Assembly (NCBI RefSeq): GCF_000482745.1
Contig: NZ_KI519494.1
Span: forward strand, 310,001 to 374,000
DNA: 64,000 nt
DNA from: Oleidesulfovibrio alaskensis DSM 16109
GTDB taxonomy: Bacteria; Desulfobacterota; Desulfovibrionia; Desulfovibrionales; Desulfovibrionaceae
Reading direction: 5' to 3'
The notes under the pieces are model-generated. The model made no database searches. It was given only the letters and a program-made list of their open reading frames with translations, and was not told the DNA's origin. Positions 1 to 8,352 of this stretch are shown here, one piece after another. Position 1 is the first letter of the stretch; every line of letters begins with the position of its first letter. A program made the translations under genes and the position numbers.

Positions 1-193
1 TCTGCTTTGCTGCGGCGTCTTTGGCGTCAGCCACTTCGGCGATGAGCGACTGCACGTCCATGCCCTTGAACGCATTGGCGCGGCCCACGGGGTAGGCAAC
101 GGCAAATTTGTCCATGGTGGAGCGCAGAAAATCGTTATCCAGCGATTCGCGCAGTTCGGCGCGGTATTCTTTCAGATTCTTCGCGTTCTGCAT
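1..193 (-). CDS. lutB: LutB-like LUD/4Fe-4S protein, N-terminal fragment (cut by window edge)
   Basis: Only the first 64 codons are inside the window. They start with ATG at 193 and encode MQNAKNLKEYRAEL..., a soluble, charged N-terminus without signal peptide. The start lies 4 bases beyond the stop of the LUD-domain gene at 197, so the two are read together. In Desulfovibrio the last gene of the lactate operon is a LutB-like iron-sulfur protein that pairs with LutC as a second, NAD-independent L-lactate dehydrogenase. That assignment comes from gene order; the cysteine motifs would lie outside the window, so the identity is inferred. Confidence 0.6.
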   Translation of the reverse strand, partial: MQNAKNLKEYRAELRESLDNDFLRSTMDKFAVAYPVGRANAFKGMDVQSLIAEVADAKDAAAKQ

Positions 194-196
194 TGA

Positions 197-814
197 TTAA
201 TCCTCCAGCAGCAATACGTGCAGTTCAAGGGGACCGTGGGCGCCCAGTGCAAGGGTGCGTTCGATGTCTGCGGTACGGCTGGGACCGCTGATGAATGCGG
301 TATAGGCCGGGCCCTGCATCAGTTCGGCCAGCAGCGGTTCTGCATCGTACGAGTCGGCCACAATGCGCGACTTGGGCAGAACAGCCACATGCACTTCGCT
401 CACCATGGTGGCGAGACGCACTTCTTCGCTGTCGGATTTCAGAACGATGGTGCCGGTTTCGGCGATGCCTGCGTCACAGAACGTGAAGCCCACATCAATG
501 CCGGCAAGGTGGTTGCGCATGCCTTCTTTGATCAGACGGATGCCGCGTTCTTCAGCCATGGCAGCCAGCTTGGCGAACTCGTCGTCAGCCAGCGCAGGGG
601 CGGCCATGATTTTTTCCTGCTTGGTTTCGCACAGGGCTTCCGCCTCTGCCGAAAGATTCTGCTCGCAGCCGGAGATGAGCAGCTGGCATGCTTCTTTTTT
701 GTCACACAGATCCACGGTGTAGGCATATGCCTCTTCGATGGATTTTACCTCTGCCACCGTGGCAGCCACCAGTTCGGCTTTCTCACGCATAAGCCGGGAC
801 AGGTCTTGGGACAT
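197..814 (-). CDS. lutC: LutC/YkgG-type LUD-domain protein, lactate utilisation
   Basis: This 205-residue protein consists of a single LUD (lactate utilisation) domain. Family-typical segments are visible around residues 105-120 (GIDVGFTFCDAGIAETGTI) and near the C-terminus (ISGPSRTADIE, then GAHGPLELHVLLLED). The gene has AGGAG eight bases before its ATG. It sits 16 bases after the DRTGG-domain gene and directly before lutB. In characterised systems LutC works with LutB, and with LutA where present, in oxidising L-lactate to pyruvate in the cytoplasm. Its place at the end of the lactate operon supports that role. No lutA homologue is seen in the window; the CCG-domain protein at 5506-6798 could supply such a function. 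Confidence 0.85.
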   Translation of the reverse strand: MSQDLSRLMREKAELVAATVAEVKSIEEAYAYTVDLCDKKEACQLLISGCEQNLSAEAEALCETKQEKIMAAPALADDEFAKLAAMAEERGIRLIKEGMRNHLAGIDVGFTFCDAGIAETGTIVLKSDSEEVRLATMVSEVHVAVLPKSRIVADSYDAEPLLAELMQGPAYTAFISGPSRTADIERTLALGAHGPLELHVLLLED

Positions 815-830
815 GTGGTGTTCTCCTGAA

Positions 831-1892
831 TTAGAAGCCGAGTTGAGCCTTCAATGCGGGGTAGTCCATGGTGTTATCCACCATCTGGGCGGCACGGCGG
901 ATTTTTACAAGTTCCCGCAGTTTCTGGCTGTTAAGGATTTCTTCCATTTTGCGGGCAACGGTGTATGTGTCTTCGCGGACAACGATAACCGGTACCCCGC
1001 GCGCCTCGGATCGGGTGCGGATGATTTCATCGGGGGTGATGTTGCCGGTCAGAATAAGGCAGGGACACTGGTCTTCCAGTGCCACCAGCTGCAGATCCGT
1101 CCGGTCGCCGCCCACGATGGTGGCCGAGTTTGCGTGCTGTTTGAAATGGGACATGAAGTTGTCCACCTGCATGGTGCCGATCAGGAAGTCTTCCACAATC
1201 CGGCCCGATTCCCTGTTGCCGGAAACTATCCTGCCGCCCAGCCGCCATGCCAGCTCCACCGCCTTGATGGCGTTGAGCAGCCTGTCACGCGGCACAATGC
1301 CGAGGGCCGGTATGCCGTGCTCGGAAAGATAAGGCACAAGCATTTCCTCTGCATCACGCAGGTAGTCTTCGGGAACATCGTTGAACAGCACGCCCGCAAG
1401 GGCGTCTCCGAGGACTTCACGGTATCCCAGCAGCGCGTCGTAGTGCAGCGCGCCGTCGTATCTGTCCACCACCAGAGCCTTAAGCCCCAGCCGGCGCACA
1501 AGTGCGGGACCGCTTATTCCGGCGTGTCTGCCGGAATGCAGGAATTCTCCGCAACCGCCCACGAGCATGATGTCCCGCCCCCGGGACAATGTCTCGTACG
1601 CTTCGCGGACGCGTTCCATTTCGTTTTTCCGGTCTGCCAGCGAGCAGGTGCGCAGGTTGGCAGGGGTGATGACGGGAGTGACCAGCGCGGGATCGTCTTC
1701 CAGCCCCAGCACCTCCTGTACGAAAAAGGCGTCTTCATCGCCGACTATTTCGTCCACGGTCTTGGGGCGGGCGCCCAGCGGTTTCATGTAGCCCACACGC
1801 AGACCTTCACGCTGCAGCCACAGCCCGACGGCCATGGCAGCAAGGTTTTTGCCCGCCCAGGGGCCTGTGGAACCGATGTACAATCCCTTCAT
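831..1892 (-). CDS. Phosphotransacetylase N-terminal-like protein (BioD-type P-loop + DRTGG domain)
   Basis: This 353-residue protein begins with a dethiobiotin-synthetase-like P-loop segment (GSTGPWAGKN, residues 8-17). Its C-terminal half carries a DRTGG-type domain (GGDRTDLQLVALE, then LILTGNITPDE). It resembles the N-terminal half of the Pta encoded at 3235-5349, down to matching stretches such as MQVDNF against MQVGNF and GDRTD against GDRSD. It lacks the catalytic phosphotransacetylase domain. It may be a regulatory or ligand-sensing paralogue of Pta; no enzyme activity can be assigned. It follows ackA across a 100-base gap holding a terminator, so it may be expressed at a lower level than ackA. 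Confidence 0.75.
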   Translation of the reverse strand: MKGLYIGSTGPWAGKNLAAMAVGLWLQREGLRVGYMKPLGARPKTVDEIVGDEDAFFVQEVLGLEDDPALVTPVITPANLRTCSLADRKNEMERVREAYETLSRGRDIMLVGGCGEFLHSGRHAGISGPALVRRLGLKALVVDRYDGALHYDALLGYREVLGDALAGVLFNDVPEDYLRDAEEMLVPYLSEHGIPALGIVPRDRLLNAIKAVELAWRLGGRIVSGNRESGRIVEDFLIGTMQVDNFMSHFKQHANSATIVGGDRTDLQLVALEDQCPCLILTGNITPDEIIRTRSEARGVPVIVVREDTYTVARKMEEILNSQKLRELVKIRRAAQMVDNTMDYPALKAQLGF

Positions 1893-1921
1893 ATGTGTCT
1901 CTCTGCATCCGTTGCCGGAAG

Positions 1922-1956
1922 AAAAAAGGGGGCGGAGTTGCCGGAGCCCCGCCCCC
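1922..1956 (-). terminator. Intrinsic terminator between ackA and the DRTGG gene
   Basis: Read on the minus strand, an 8-bp all-GC stem (GGGGGCGG/CCGCCCCC, arms 1949-1956 and 1928-1935) is followed directly by six T residues (1922-1927). It lies 36 bases after the ackA stop and before the start of the next gene in the same direction, so it probably reduces transcription into the last three genes of the operon. Confidence 0.8.
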
Positions 1957-1992
1957 GCGTCTATGTCATGCCTTGCGGCACAGGTCCGGTTG

Positions 1993-3201
1993 TTAGCCTT
2001 TGAGCACGTTCACAGCAGCCTGAGCAATTTCCAGCTCTTCGTTGGTGGGTACCACCAGCACGGCCACTTTGCTGTTTTCTGCGGCGATGTTGCGGGGTTC
2101 GCCGGAGCGGATCTTGTTCTTTTCCGCATCCAGAGCGATGCCGAACACGTCCATGTTTTCGCATACTTCGGCACGGACGATGTCGTCGTTTTCACCGATA
2201 CCGGCGGTGAATACCACGGCATCCACACGGCCGAGGGCTGCATAAAAGGCACCGATGTATTTCTTGATGCGGTAGACAAACATGTCCAGCGCCAGTTTGG
2301 CTTTTTCGTCACCTTTTTCCACGGCGGCGTGTATGTCGCGCATATCATTCATGCCGCATACACCCTTAAGGCCGGACTGCTTGTTCATCAGCGTGTCGGC
2401 TTCTGCGGTGGTCAGACCTTTCTTTTCCATCAGGAAGGGCACGATGGCCGGGTCGATATCGCCGCAGCGGGTGCCCATCATCAGGCCTTCCAGCGGGGTG
2501 ATGCCCATGGTGGTGTCTACGCACTTGCCGTTTTTAACGGCAGCCATGGAGCAGCCGTTGCCCAGATGGCAGGTGATGATATTCACTTCATCCAGCGGCT
2601 TGCCCAGAAATTCCGCTGTCTTTTTGGTGACGTAGCGGTGCGAGGTGCCGTGAAAGCCGTAGCGGCGGATTTTCATCTCTTCGTACAGTTCCAGCGGCAG
2701 GGGGTACAGGTATGCCTTGGCGGGCATGGTCTGATGGAATTCGGTGTCGAAAACGCCCACGGAAGGCACGCCGGGGAACAGTTCCTCGGCCACTTCGATA
2801 CCGGCAAGGTTGGCAGGGTTGTGCAGGGGGCCCAGCGGAATGTAATCGCGGATGACGCCCTTTGCCCATTCGTCAATCTTGACGGATTCCTTGATTTCTT
2901 CGCCGCCCAGCAGCACGCGGTGGCCGATGGCGTAGATTTCGGACTTGTCTTTGATGACGCCCTTTTCAGGGTCGGTGATCAGCTCGACAACCTTTTTCAT
3001 GGCTTCCACATGATTGGGGAAGGGCTGTTCCAGCACGATCTTTTCTTCGGAGTCGGTATCGGGGGCGATTTTGTGGGCCAGCTTGCCGGTGGCTTCGCCG
3101 ATGCGTTCCACCAGACCGGCGCACAGCACGCCTTCGGATTCCATATTGATCAGCTGGTATTTGCACGAAGAGCTGCCAGCGTTGATAACCAGTACGTTCA
3201 T
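1993..3201 (-). CDS. ackA: Acetate kinase
   Basis: The 402-residue product has the usual acetate kinase length and family signatures. These are the N-terminal NAGSSSCKYQL motif, the HRVLLGG segment, the GFHGTSHRYV active-site block (near residue 175) and the C-terminal FTAGIGEN motif. It converts acetyl phosphate plus ADP to acetate plus ATP, the substrate-level phosphorylation step of lactate oxidation. It starts 33 bases after pta, so the two form one expression unit. A GAGGA sequence precedes the ATG. Confidence 0.97.
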   Translation of the reverse strand: MNVLVINAGSSSCKYQLINMESEGVLCAGLVERIGEATGKLAHKIAPDTDSEEKIVLEQPFPNHVEAMKKVVELITDPEKGVIKDKSEIYAIGHRVLLGGEEIKESVKIDEWAKGVIRDYIPLGPLHNPANLAGIEVAEELFPGVPSVGVFDTEFHQTMPAKAYLYPLPLELYEEMKIRRYGFHGTSHRYVTKKTAEFLGKPLDEVNIITCHLGNGCSMAAVKNGKCVDTTMGITPLEGLMMGTRCGDIDPAIVPFLMEKKGLTTAEADTLMNKQSGLKGVCGMNDMRDIHAAVEKGDEKAKLALDMFVYRIKKYIGAFYAALGRVDAVVFTAGIGENDDIVRAEVCENMDVFGIALDAEKNKIRSGEPRNIAAENSKVAVLVVPTNEELEIAQAAVNVLKG

Positions 3202-3234
3202 TCTGCTATATCCTCTTTTACTCTATGAAATGGC

Positions 3235-5349
3235 CTAGCGAAGGCCTTTTTCCGCCTGAGCCTGAATGGCGGTGATGGCGACGGTGTTGACGATGTCAGG
3301 CACCAGACAACCGCGGGACAGGTCGTTGACGGGTTTGTTCAGGCCCTGCAGCACGGGGCCGATGGCCACGGCGCCTGCGGCGCGCTGAACCGCCTTGTAG
3401 GTGTTGTTGCCGGTGTTCAGGTCGGGGAAGATGAACACGGTGGCCTGACCTGCCACATTGCTGTCGGGCATTTTGGTGCGGGCCACATCGGCGTCGATGG
3501 CGGCGTCGTACTGCAAAGGCCCTTCAAGTGCAAGTTCCGGTGCGCGCTCTTTGGCGATGCGGGTGGCTTCGATGACCTTTTCCACATCTGCACCCTTGCC
3601 GGAAGAACCGGTGGAGTAAGAGAGCATGGCAACCTTGGGCTCGATGCCGAAAATGCGTGCCGTATCCGAAGAGTTGAGAGCAATCTCGGCCAGCTGTTCG
3701 GCAGACGGGTTGGGGTTGACCGCGCAGTCGCCGAACACGTGCACTCTGTCTTTGAGGCACATGAGGAACACGCTGGACACGATGGAAGCCGTGGGCTTGG
3801 TCTTGATGAATTCAAACGCGGGGCGGATGGTGTGCGCGGTGGTGTTGATGGCACCGGAAACCATGCCGTCTGCGTCGTTTTTATGCACCATCATGGTACC
3901 GTAGTAGGTGGGGTCGGACATGATGTCGCGGGCCTGTTCCATGCTGATGCCTTTTTTCTTGCGGGCTTCGTAGTACGTCTGCACATAGTCTTCGAAGTTG
4001 GGTGCAAGTTCAGGCTGGATGATGGTCACGCCGTCAAGGTCCAGTCCCAGATCGCCGATTTTTTTGCCTACTTCGTCGGCATTGCCCAGCAGAATCAGGT
4101 CTGCCACGCCGCGGCGCACGAGAATGTCGGCTGCACGCAGAATGCGTTCTTCGGCACCTTCGGGCAGCACGATGCGCATTTTGTGTTTTTTGGCCTGTTC
4201 GATGAGATTGTACTCGAACATTTTGGGCGTAATGCGCGAAGAGCGGCGGCTGATGATGCGGTTGCTTATTTCGGCGGTGTCCACGTTCTGTTCAAACACG
4301 CCGAGAGCCGTGGCTATCTTGCGGTCGTCTTCGGGGTCTATCTTGCCGTACAGATCGTTGAGTATCTGCGTGGTCAGGTAGGTGTGTTCCTTTGCGCACA
4401 GCACGGGCACGGGCACACCGGTCCAGCCTTCGATAAGGCGGTGCACATTGGCCGCAGGCTCCAGCCCGCCGGTCAGCAGAATGCCGGAAATGTCGGGGTA
4501 GGAGGAAGACAGGCGCGAGGCAAGGCTGGCCAGAATGATGTCGGACCGGTCGCCGGGAGTGATGATGAGGGTGCCCTGTCCCAGATAATCCAGGAAGTTG
4601 CCCACCTGCATGGCCGCAATGATGTAGTCGTCAACCAGCGTGTCAAGGCGGCCGTGGCCGTACAGCACAGAGGCTCCCAGCCACTTTTTCACGTCGCCCA
4701 TGGTGGGTTTGCCGAGGGTGGGCTCTTCGGGCACCACGTACACGGCCAGCGGGTTGGCGCAGTTCACCTTGCACTCAAGGCTTTTGATGATGTTGTCTTT
4801 TTCAGCGGGGGTAACGCTGGCGCGGTTGACCACGGCGGCCACCACGTCAAGGCTCTTTTCGTCCAGCTGGTCGATGGTCAGCTGGGTGGAGCCGATGATT
4901 TCCTCGCTGTTTTTGTCCAGACCGTTGGCCACCACCAGCACAGGGCAGCCGAGGTTGGCGGCGATGTCGGCATTCAGGTCAAACTCGAATGCCGCGTCTT
5001 TGCCCAGAAAGTCGGTGCCTTCGCACAGTACGAAATCGTACTCTGCTTCAAGGGCTTTATACTTGTTGAGAATGTTCTCAAGCAGGGTGGCGTGCTGCCC
5101 GTTGTTGATCAGCTCTCTGGCTTCGTGAAGCGAGTAGGCGTAGGTCTTTTCGTAGGGAATATCCAGACCGAAACGCGTCAGAATCAGATTGATGTCGTGG
5201 TCGCGGACTTCCTTGCTGGTGTTGTTGATGATGGGGCGGAAAAACGCGACTTTGCGGACATCGCGAAGCAATAGCTGCATCATTCCCAGCACGATGGCGG
5301 ACTTGCCGCTTTTGGACTCCGTCGCTGTGATGTACAGGTTTTTGGACAC
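3235..5349 (-). CDS. pta: Phosphate acetyltransferase (long form with BioD-like and DRTGG domains)
   Basis: I chose the GTG at 5349 because AAGGAG lies six bases upstream and the protein then begins MSKNLYITATESKSGKS with a P-loop. An open extension to 5451 exists but runs through a hairpin. The 704-residue protein has a P-loop/BioD-like region (about 1-220), a DRTGG region (about 225-345) and a C-terminal PTA_PTB catalytic domain (about 375-700, with LPEGAEERIL and SYSTGSSGKG). It transfers acetyl from acetyl-CoA to phosphate to give acetyl phosphate for AckA. It follows the FeS subunit gene after a 156-base gap containing a strong hairpin. Confidence 0.96.
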   Translation of the reverse strand: MSKNLYITATESKSGKSAIVLGMMQLLLRDVRKVAFFRPIINNTSKEVRDHDINLILTRFGLDIPYEKTYAYSLHEARELINNGQHATLLENILNKYKALEAEYDFVLCEGTDFLGKDAAFEFDLNADIAANLGCPVLVVANGLDKNSEEIIGSTQLTIDQLDEKSLDVVAAVVNRASVTPAEKDNIIKSLECKVNCANPLAVYVVPEEPTLGKPTMGDVKKWLGASVLYGHGRLDTLVDDYIIAAMQVGNFLDYLGQGTLIITPGDRSDIILASLASRLSSSYPDISGILLTGGLEPAANVHRLIEGWTGVPVPVLCAKEHTYLTTQILNDLYGKIDPEDDRKIATALGVFEQNVDTAEISNRIISRRSSRITPKMFEYNLIEQAKKHKMRIVLPEGAEERILRAADILVRRGVADLILLGNADEVGKKIGDLGLDLDGVTIIQPELAPNFEDYVQTYYEARKKKGISMEQARDIMSDPTYYGTMMVHKNDADGMVSGAINTTAHTIRPAFEFIKTKPTASIVSSVFLMCLKDRVHVFGDCAVNPNPSAEQLAEIALNSSDTARIFGIEPKVAMLSYSTGSSGKGADVEKVIEATRIAKERAPELALEGPLQYDAAIDADVARTKMPDSNVAGQATVFIFPDLNTGNNTYKAVQRAAGAVAIGPVLQGLNKPVNDLSRGCLVPDIVNTVAITAIQAQAEKGLR

Positions 5350-5438
5350 GTTGGACTCCTTGCATATCCATTTCATCTGCCCCGGGTCGGGCATCCGGGG
5401 AGTATACGGCCTGACGGAACCGCTCCGCCACAGCCCGA

Positions 5439-5463
5439 AAGGCCCGCCCAACGGGCGGGCCTT
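5439..5463 (-). other. Strong hairpin in the gap before pta
   Basis: An 11-bp perfect stem (AAGGCCCGCCC / GGGCGGGCCTT, arms 5439-5449 and 5453-5463) with a 3-base loop lies between the FeS lactate dehydrogenase subunit gene and pta. On the minus strand only three T residues follow, so it may act as a weak terminator, an RNA processing or stability element, or both. It lies about 90 bases before the pta start. Confidence 0.6.
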
Positions 5464-5505
5464 AAGATACGCTGTGCACGGCGCCGAGACGCCTGCAGTA
5501 TATCT

Positions 5506-6798
5506 CTAGCCGAGGGTTTCAGCGTAGAGTTCGATGCAGTGACGCACCTGTACGCTGTCGTTGTTCTGCGACAGCAGGTCGGTCATCTGCATCATGCAGG
5601 CGGGGCAGCCGGTGGCTACAACCTGTGCGCCGGACGCGACGATATTGTCGCGCTTGCGCTGGCCGATCTTTTTGGAAAGATCGTAGTGGTAGAGGTTGAA
5701 CGTACCGCCGCAGCCGCAGCAGCGGTCGGCTTCGCTCATTTCCACCAGTTCATAGTTTTTGTTCATGCGGATGAGGTCGCGGGGCTGCTTGAACACGCCC
5801 AGTGACTTCTTCAGGTGACATGAATCATGGAACGTCACCTTTTTACCGCCGGTGGAGACAGACTCGGGATTCACGCCCAGAACGTCCACCACAAATTCGC
5901 TGATGTCCATTGCCTTTTCAGCAAAAGAGGCGATTTTGCGCTTCAGTTCCTCGGGGTAGTCGTCTCCCATGTGGCCCCACAGCTCCTTGATGGTGGAGGT
6001 GCAGGAACCGCAAGGCGAGATGATGTAGTCGAACTCGCCCTTGCTGAACAGCTCCACATTGTACTTCACAAGTCTGTCGTAGGCTACCCTGTCGCCGGCA
6101 GAAAGTGCGGGTATGCCGCAACATGCCTGAGCGTCGGGCATGTACACGCCCACGCCGTGGTGTCTGAACACCTTGAGGCAGGCTTCCGCCATGGATGTGT
6201 ACATCTTGTCACCCACGCAGCCGGGGTAGAACAGCACGCGGATGCCGCTCTTGCCGGTGGGGATATCCAGACTGCCGTACTTGCTGTGCAGCGACTTTTT
6301 GGCCAGCGGCGAGAAGTGCCGGTCACCGATGATGGGCGACATGATTTTGGAACACGAGGAACCAAGCAGTTCGTTGGCCTGAGAAGTGAACAGACCCTGA
6401 AACTTGGAACCGATGTCCAGAAGCATGTTGAACAGTCTGGGGTTTGCCACCATGCCGCGCAGGATTGCCTTTTTGGCAGGCGAAAGGCCCACATACGTGT
6501 TCACGATGACGCGCGCACGCAGGAATATGTCCATGATCTGCACGCCGGAAGGGCAGTTGGCGGCACACGAGCCGCACAGCAGACACTTGTTCACGCGTTC
6601 CTGCACGCTCTCGGGATCCTTGATCATTTCATGAGCAAGGTTTTCCAGCAGCGCAATCTTGCCGCGGGTCACGTCTGCTTCGCGCATGGTTTCGGCAAAG
6701 ACGGGACACACAGCCTGACACATGCCGCATTTCATGCAGGCGACCATCTGGTCGTCCAGTTCCTGCAGCATTTTGGCAAGTTTATTCAGATCGGCCAT
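5506..6798 (-). CDS. Iron-sulfur (CCG-domain) subunit of lactate dehydrogenase
   Basis: The 430-residue protein has two 4Fe-4S motifs at the N-terminus (CMKCGMCQAVCP near 20-31 and CLLCGSCAANCP near 72-83). It then has two CCG domains, visible as CCGIPALSAGD and CCGCGGTFNLYHYD. This is the GlcF/LldF-type architecture that accepts electrons from a partner flavoprotein, here the product of the gene immediately upstream. Its Shine-Dalgarno GGAGG overlaps the end of that gene and the gap is four bases, implying coupled translation. The electron acceptor (menaquinone or another carrier) cannot be read from the sequence. Confidence 0.9.
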   Translation of the reverse strand: MADLNKLAKMLQELDDQMVACMKCGMCQAVCPVFAETMREADVTRGKIALLENLAHEMIKDPESVQERVNKCLLCGSCAANCPSGVQIMDIFLRARVIVNTYVGLSPAKKAILRGMVANPRLFNMLLDIGSKFQGLFTSQANELLGSSCSKIMSPIIGDRHFSPLAKKSLHSKYGSLDIPTGKSGIRVLFYPGCVGDKMYTSMAEACLKVFRHHGVGVYMPDAQACCGIPALSAGDRVAYDRLVKYNVELFSKGEFDYIISPCGSCTSTIKELWGHMGDDYPEELKRKIASFAEKAMDISEFVVDVLGVNPESVSTGGKKVTFHDSCHLKKSLGVFKQPRDLIRMNKNYELVEMSEADRCCGCGGTFNLYHYDLSKKIGQRKRDNIVASGAQVVATGCPACMMQMTDLLSQNNDSVQVRHCIELYAETLG

Positions 6799-6802
6799 TG
6801 CA

Positions 6803-8185
6803 TTAGCCTCCGATGATCTTGCCGGGATTGAGAATGTTGTTGGGGTCGATGGCCCGCTTCATGTTCAGCGAGAAGTCAATGGTGGCTCTGGAAGTTTCCT
6901 TTTCCATCCATTTGGACTTGGCCATGCCGATGCCGTGTTCGCCGGACAGCGTACCCTTGAGCGACAGTGCCACGTCGAAGATTTCGTCCACGGCGTGTTC
7001 CACGCGTTCGAATTCCTTTTTGTCTCTGCGGTCGCACAGAATGGTGGGGTGCAGGTTGCCGTCGCCGGCATGGCCGAAGGTACCGATGTTGATCTGGTAC
7101 TTGGCGGCGATGTCGTTGATGGCCTTGACCATGGCAGGAATCTGCGACCGCGGCACGGTGGCGTCTTCGAGTACGGTGGTCGGTTTGGCACGGGCGAGGG
7201 CGGGCAGCGCATTGCGGCGTGCTTCCCACAGCTTGAACTTTTCTTCGGCGTCCTTGGCCACCTGAATTTCGGCACCGGTGCTCTTGAGCACCTGTTCCAC
7301 GCGGGCGGCGTCGTCTTCCACCTGACCGGGGTGACCGTCCACCTCGATGAGCAGGATGGCTTCGGCGTGTACGGGCAGTCCGGCCTTGGTGTAGTCTTCC
7401 ACGTAGCGGATGCTGGCCTGGTCCATGAACTCAAGGGTGCAGGGCACAACGTGCGCGGCAATGATGCCGGCAACGGCTTCGGATGCTTTGTTGATGTCGT
7501 CGAAAACAGCCATCATGGCCTTGGAGGCGCGTGGCGGCGGAACCAGCTTCAGAATGATTTCGCTGAACACGCCCAGGGTGCCTTCGGAGGCAGCCATCAG
7601 GCCCGCAAGGTTGTAGCCGGTGACGCACTTTACAGTGCGGGAACCGGTTTTCACCAGACCGCCGTTTACATCGTAGAATTCGATGCCCATGACGTAGTCT
7701 TTGGTCACGCCGTACTTCAGACCGCGCAGACCGCCGGCATTTTCCGCCACGTTACCGGCGATGGTGGAAACAGCCTGCGAACCCGGGTCGGGCGGGTAGA
7801 AAAGGCCGCGTTTGGCCACTTCGGCAGCAAACTTGGCGGTGACCACACCGGGCTGAACAACGGCGTACAGGTCCTGCTCGTTGATTTCCAGAATTTTGGT
7901 CAGGCCGTTGGTCAGTACAACCACGCCGTCGCGCGGGTCGGGAATGGTGCCGCCGGACAGGTTGGTACCTGCGCCGCGCACGGTGATGGGCAGACCGTTT
8001 TCGTTGCACAGCTTGACCACCTGACCGATCTGAGTGGTCTCGGTCGGGCGCACAACCAGTGCAGGGACAACGGCGTCAAGCACGGCAGAGTCGTACGAAT
8101 AGCACTGGCGGTCTGCTTCGTTGTCGAAAACGTTCTCGTCACCGACGATGGTTTTAAATTCCTTGATAAGGGATTCACTGAGCAT
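6803..8185 (-). CDS. glcD: FAD-linked D-lactate dehydrogenase (GlcD-type)
   Basis: At 460 residues this matches the GlcD/Dld family. It has an N-terminal FAD_binding_4 domain (VRGAGTNLSGGTIPD near 68-82 and DPGSQAVSTIAGNVAENAGG near 130-150) and a C-terminal FAD-oxidase domain ending SGEHGIGMAKSKWM. It oxidises D-lactate, or possibly glycolate, to the 2-oxo acid and passes electrons to the adjacent FeS subunit. D-lactate is the likeliest substrate because lactate permease lies just upstream and pyruvate oxidoreductase is in the same cluster. It is preceded by two terminator-like hairpins, so its expression may depend on read-through or a local promoter. Confidence 0.92.
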   Translation of the reverse strand: MLSESLIKEFKTIVGDENVFDNEADRQCYSYDSAVLDAVVPALVVRPTETTQIGQVVKLCNENGLPITVRGAGTNLSGGTIPDPRDGVVVLTNGLTKILEINEQDLYAVVQPGVVTAKFAAEVAKRGLFYPPDPGSQAVSTIAGNVAENAGGLRGLKYGVTKDYVMGIEFYDVNGGLVKTGSRTVKCVTGYNLAGLMAASEGTLGVFSEIILKLVPPPRASKAMMAVFDDINKASEAVAGIIAAHVVPCTLEFMDQASIRYVEDYTKAGLPVHAEAILLIEVDGHPGQVEDDAARVEQVLKSTGAEIQVAKDAEEKFKLWEARRNALPALARAKPTTVLEDATVPRSQIPAMVKAINDIAAKYQINIGTFGHAGDGNLHPTILCDRRDKKEFERVEHAVDEIFDVALSLKGTLSGEHGIGMAKSKWMEKETSRATIDFSLNMKRAIDPNNILNPGKIIGG

Positions 8186-8253
8186 GGAGATGCTTCCTCC
8201 GAAAGGGGTTTCTTCCTCTGCACCGGGGCGGCGTGACCCGCGCCCTGTGAGAC

Positions 8254-8286
8254 AAAAAACGGAGCAGGTACCGTAGTTCGCTCCGT
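8254..8286 (-). terminator. Second terminator-like hairpin, just upstream of glcD
   Basis: A 7-bp stem (ACGGAGC/GCTCCGT, arms 8259-8265 and 8280-8286) with a 14-base loop is followed on the minus strand by six T residues. It ends about 70 bases before the glcD start and follows another terminator 23 bases earlier. Its position in the glcD leader would also suit an attenuator. Confidence 0.65.
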
Positions 8287-8308
8287 CGCCTATATGGTTT
8301 CATGCCGC

Positions 8309-8344
8309 AAAAAAGGGGGCGGAATTCGCGCATTCCGCCCCCTT
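8309..8344 (-). terminator. Intrinsic terminator of the lactate permease gene
   Basis: A perfect 13-bp stem (AAGGGGGCGGAAT/ATTCCGCCCCCTT, arms 8313-8325 and 8332-8344) with a 6-base loop and a six-T tract on the minus strand begins 9 bases after the permease stop. It has all the textbook features of a strong factor-independent terminator. Confidence 0.92.
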
Positions 8345-8352
8345 GGTGCGGG

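Noticed and set aside
5350..5451. N-terminal extension of pta
   Set aside because: It would translate through a strong hairpin and has no ribosome site; the GTG at 5349 has AAGGAG at the right distance and gives the family-typical N-terminus.
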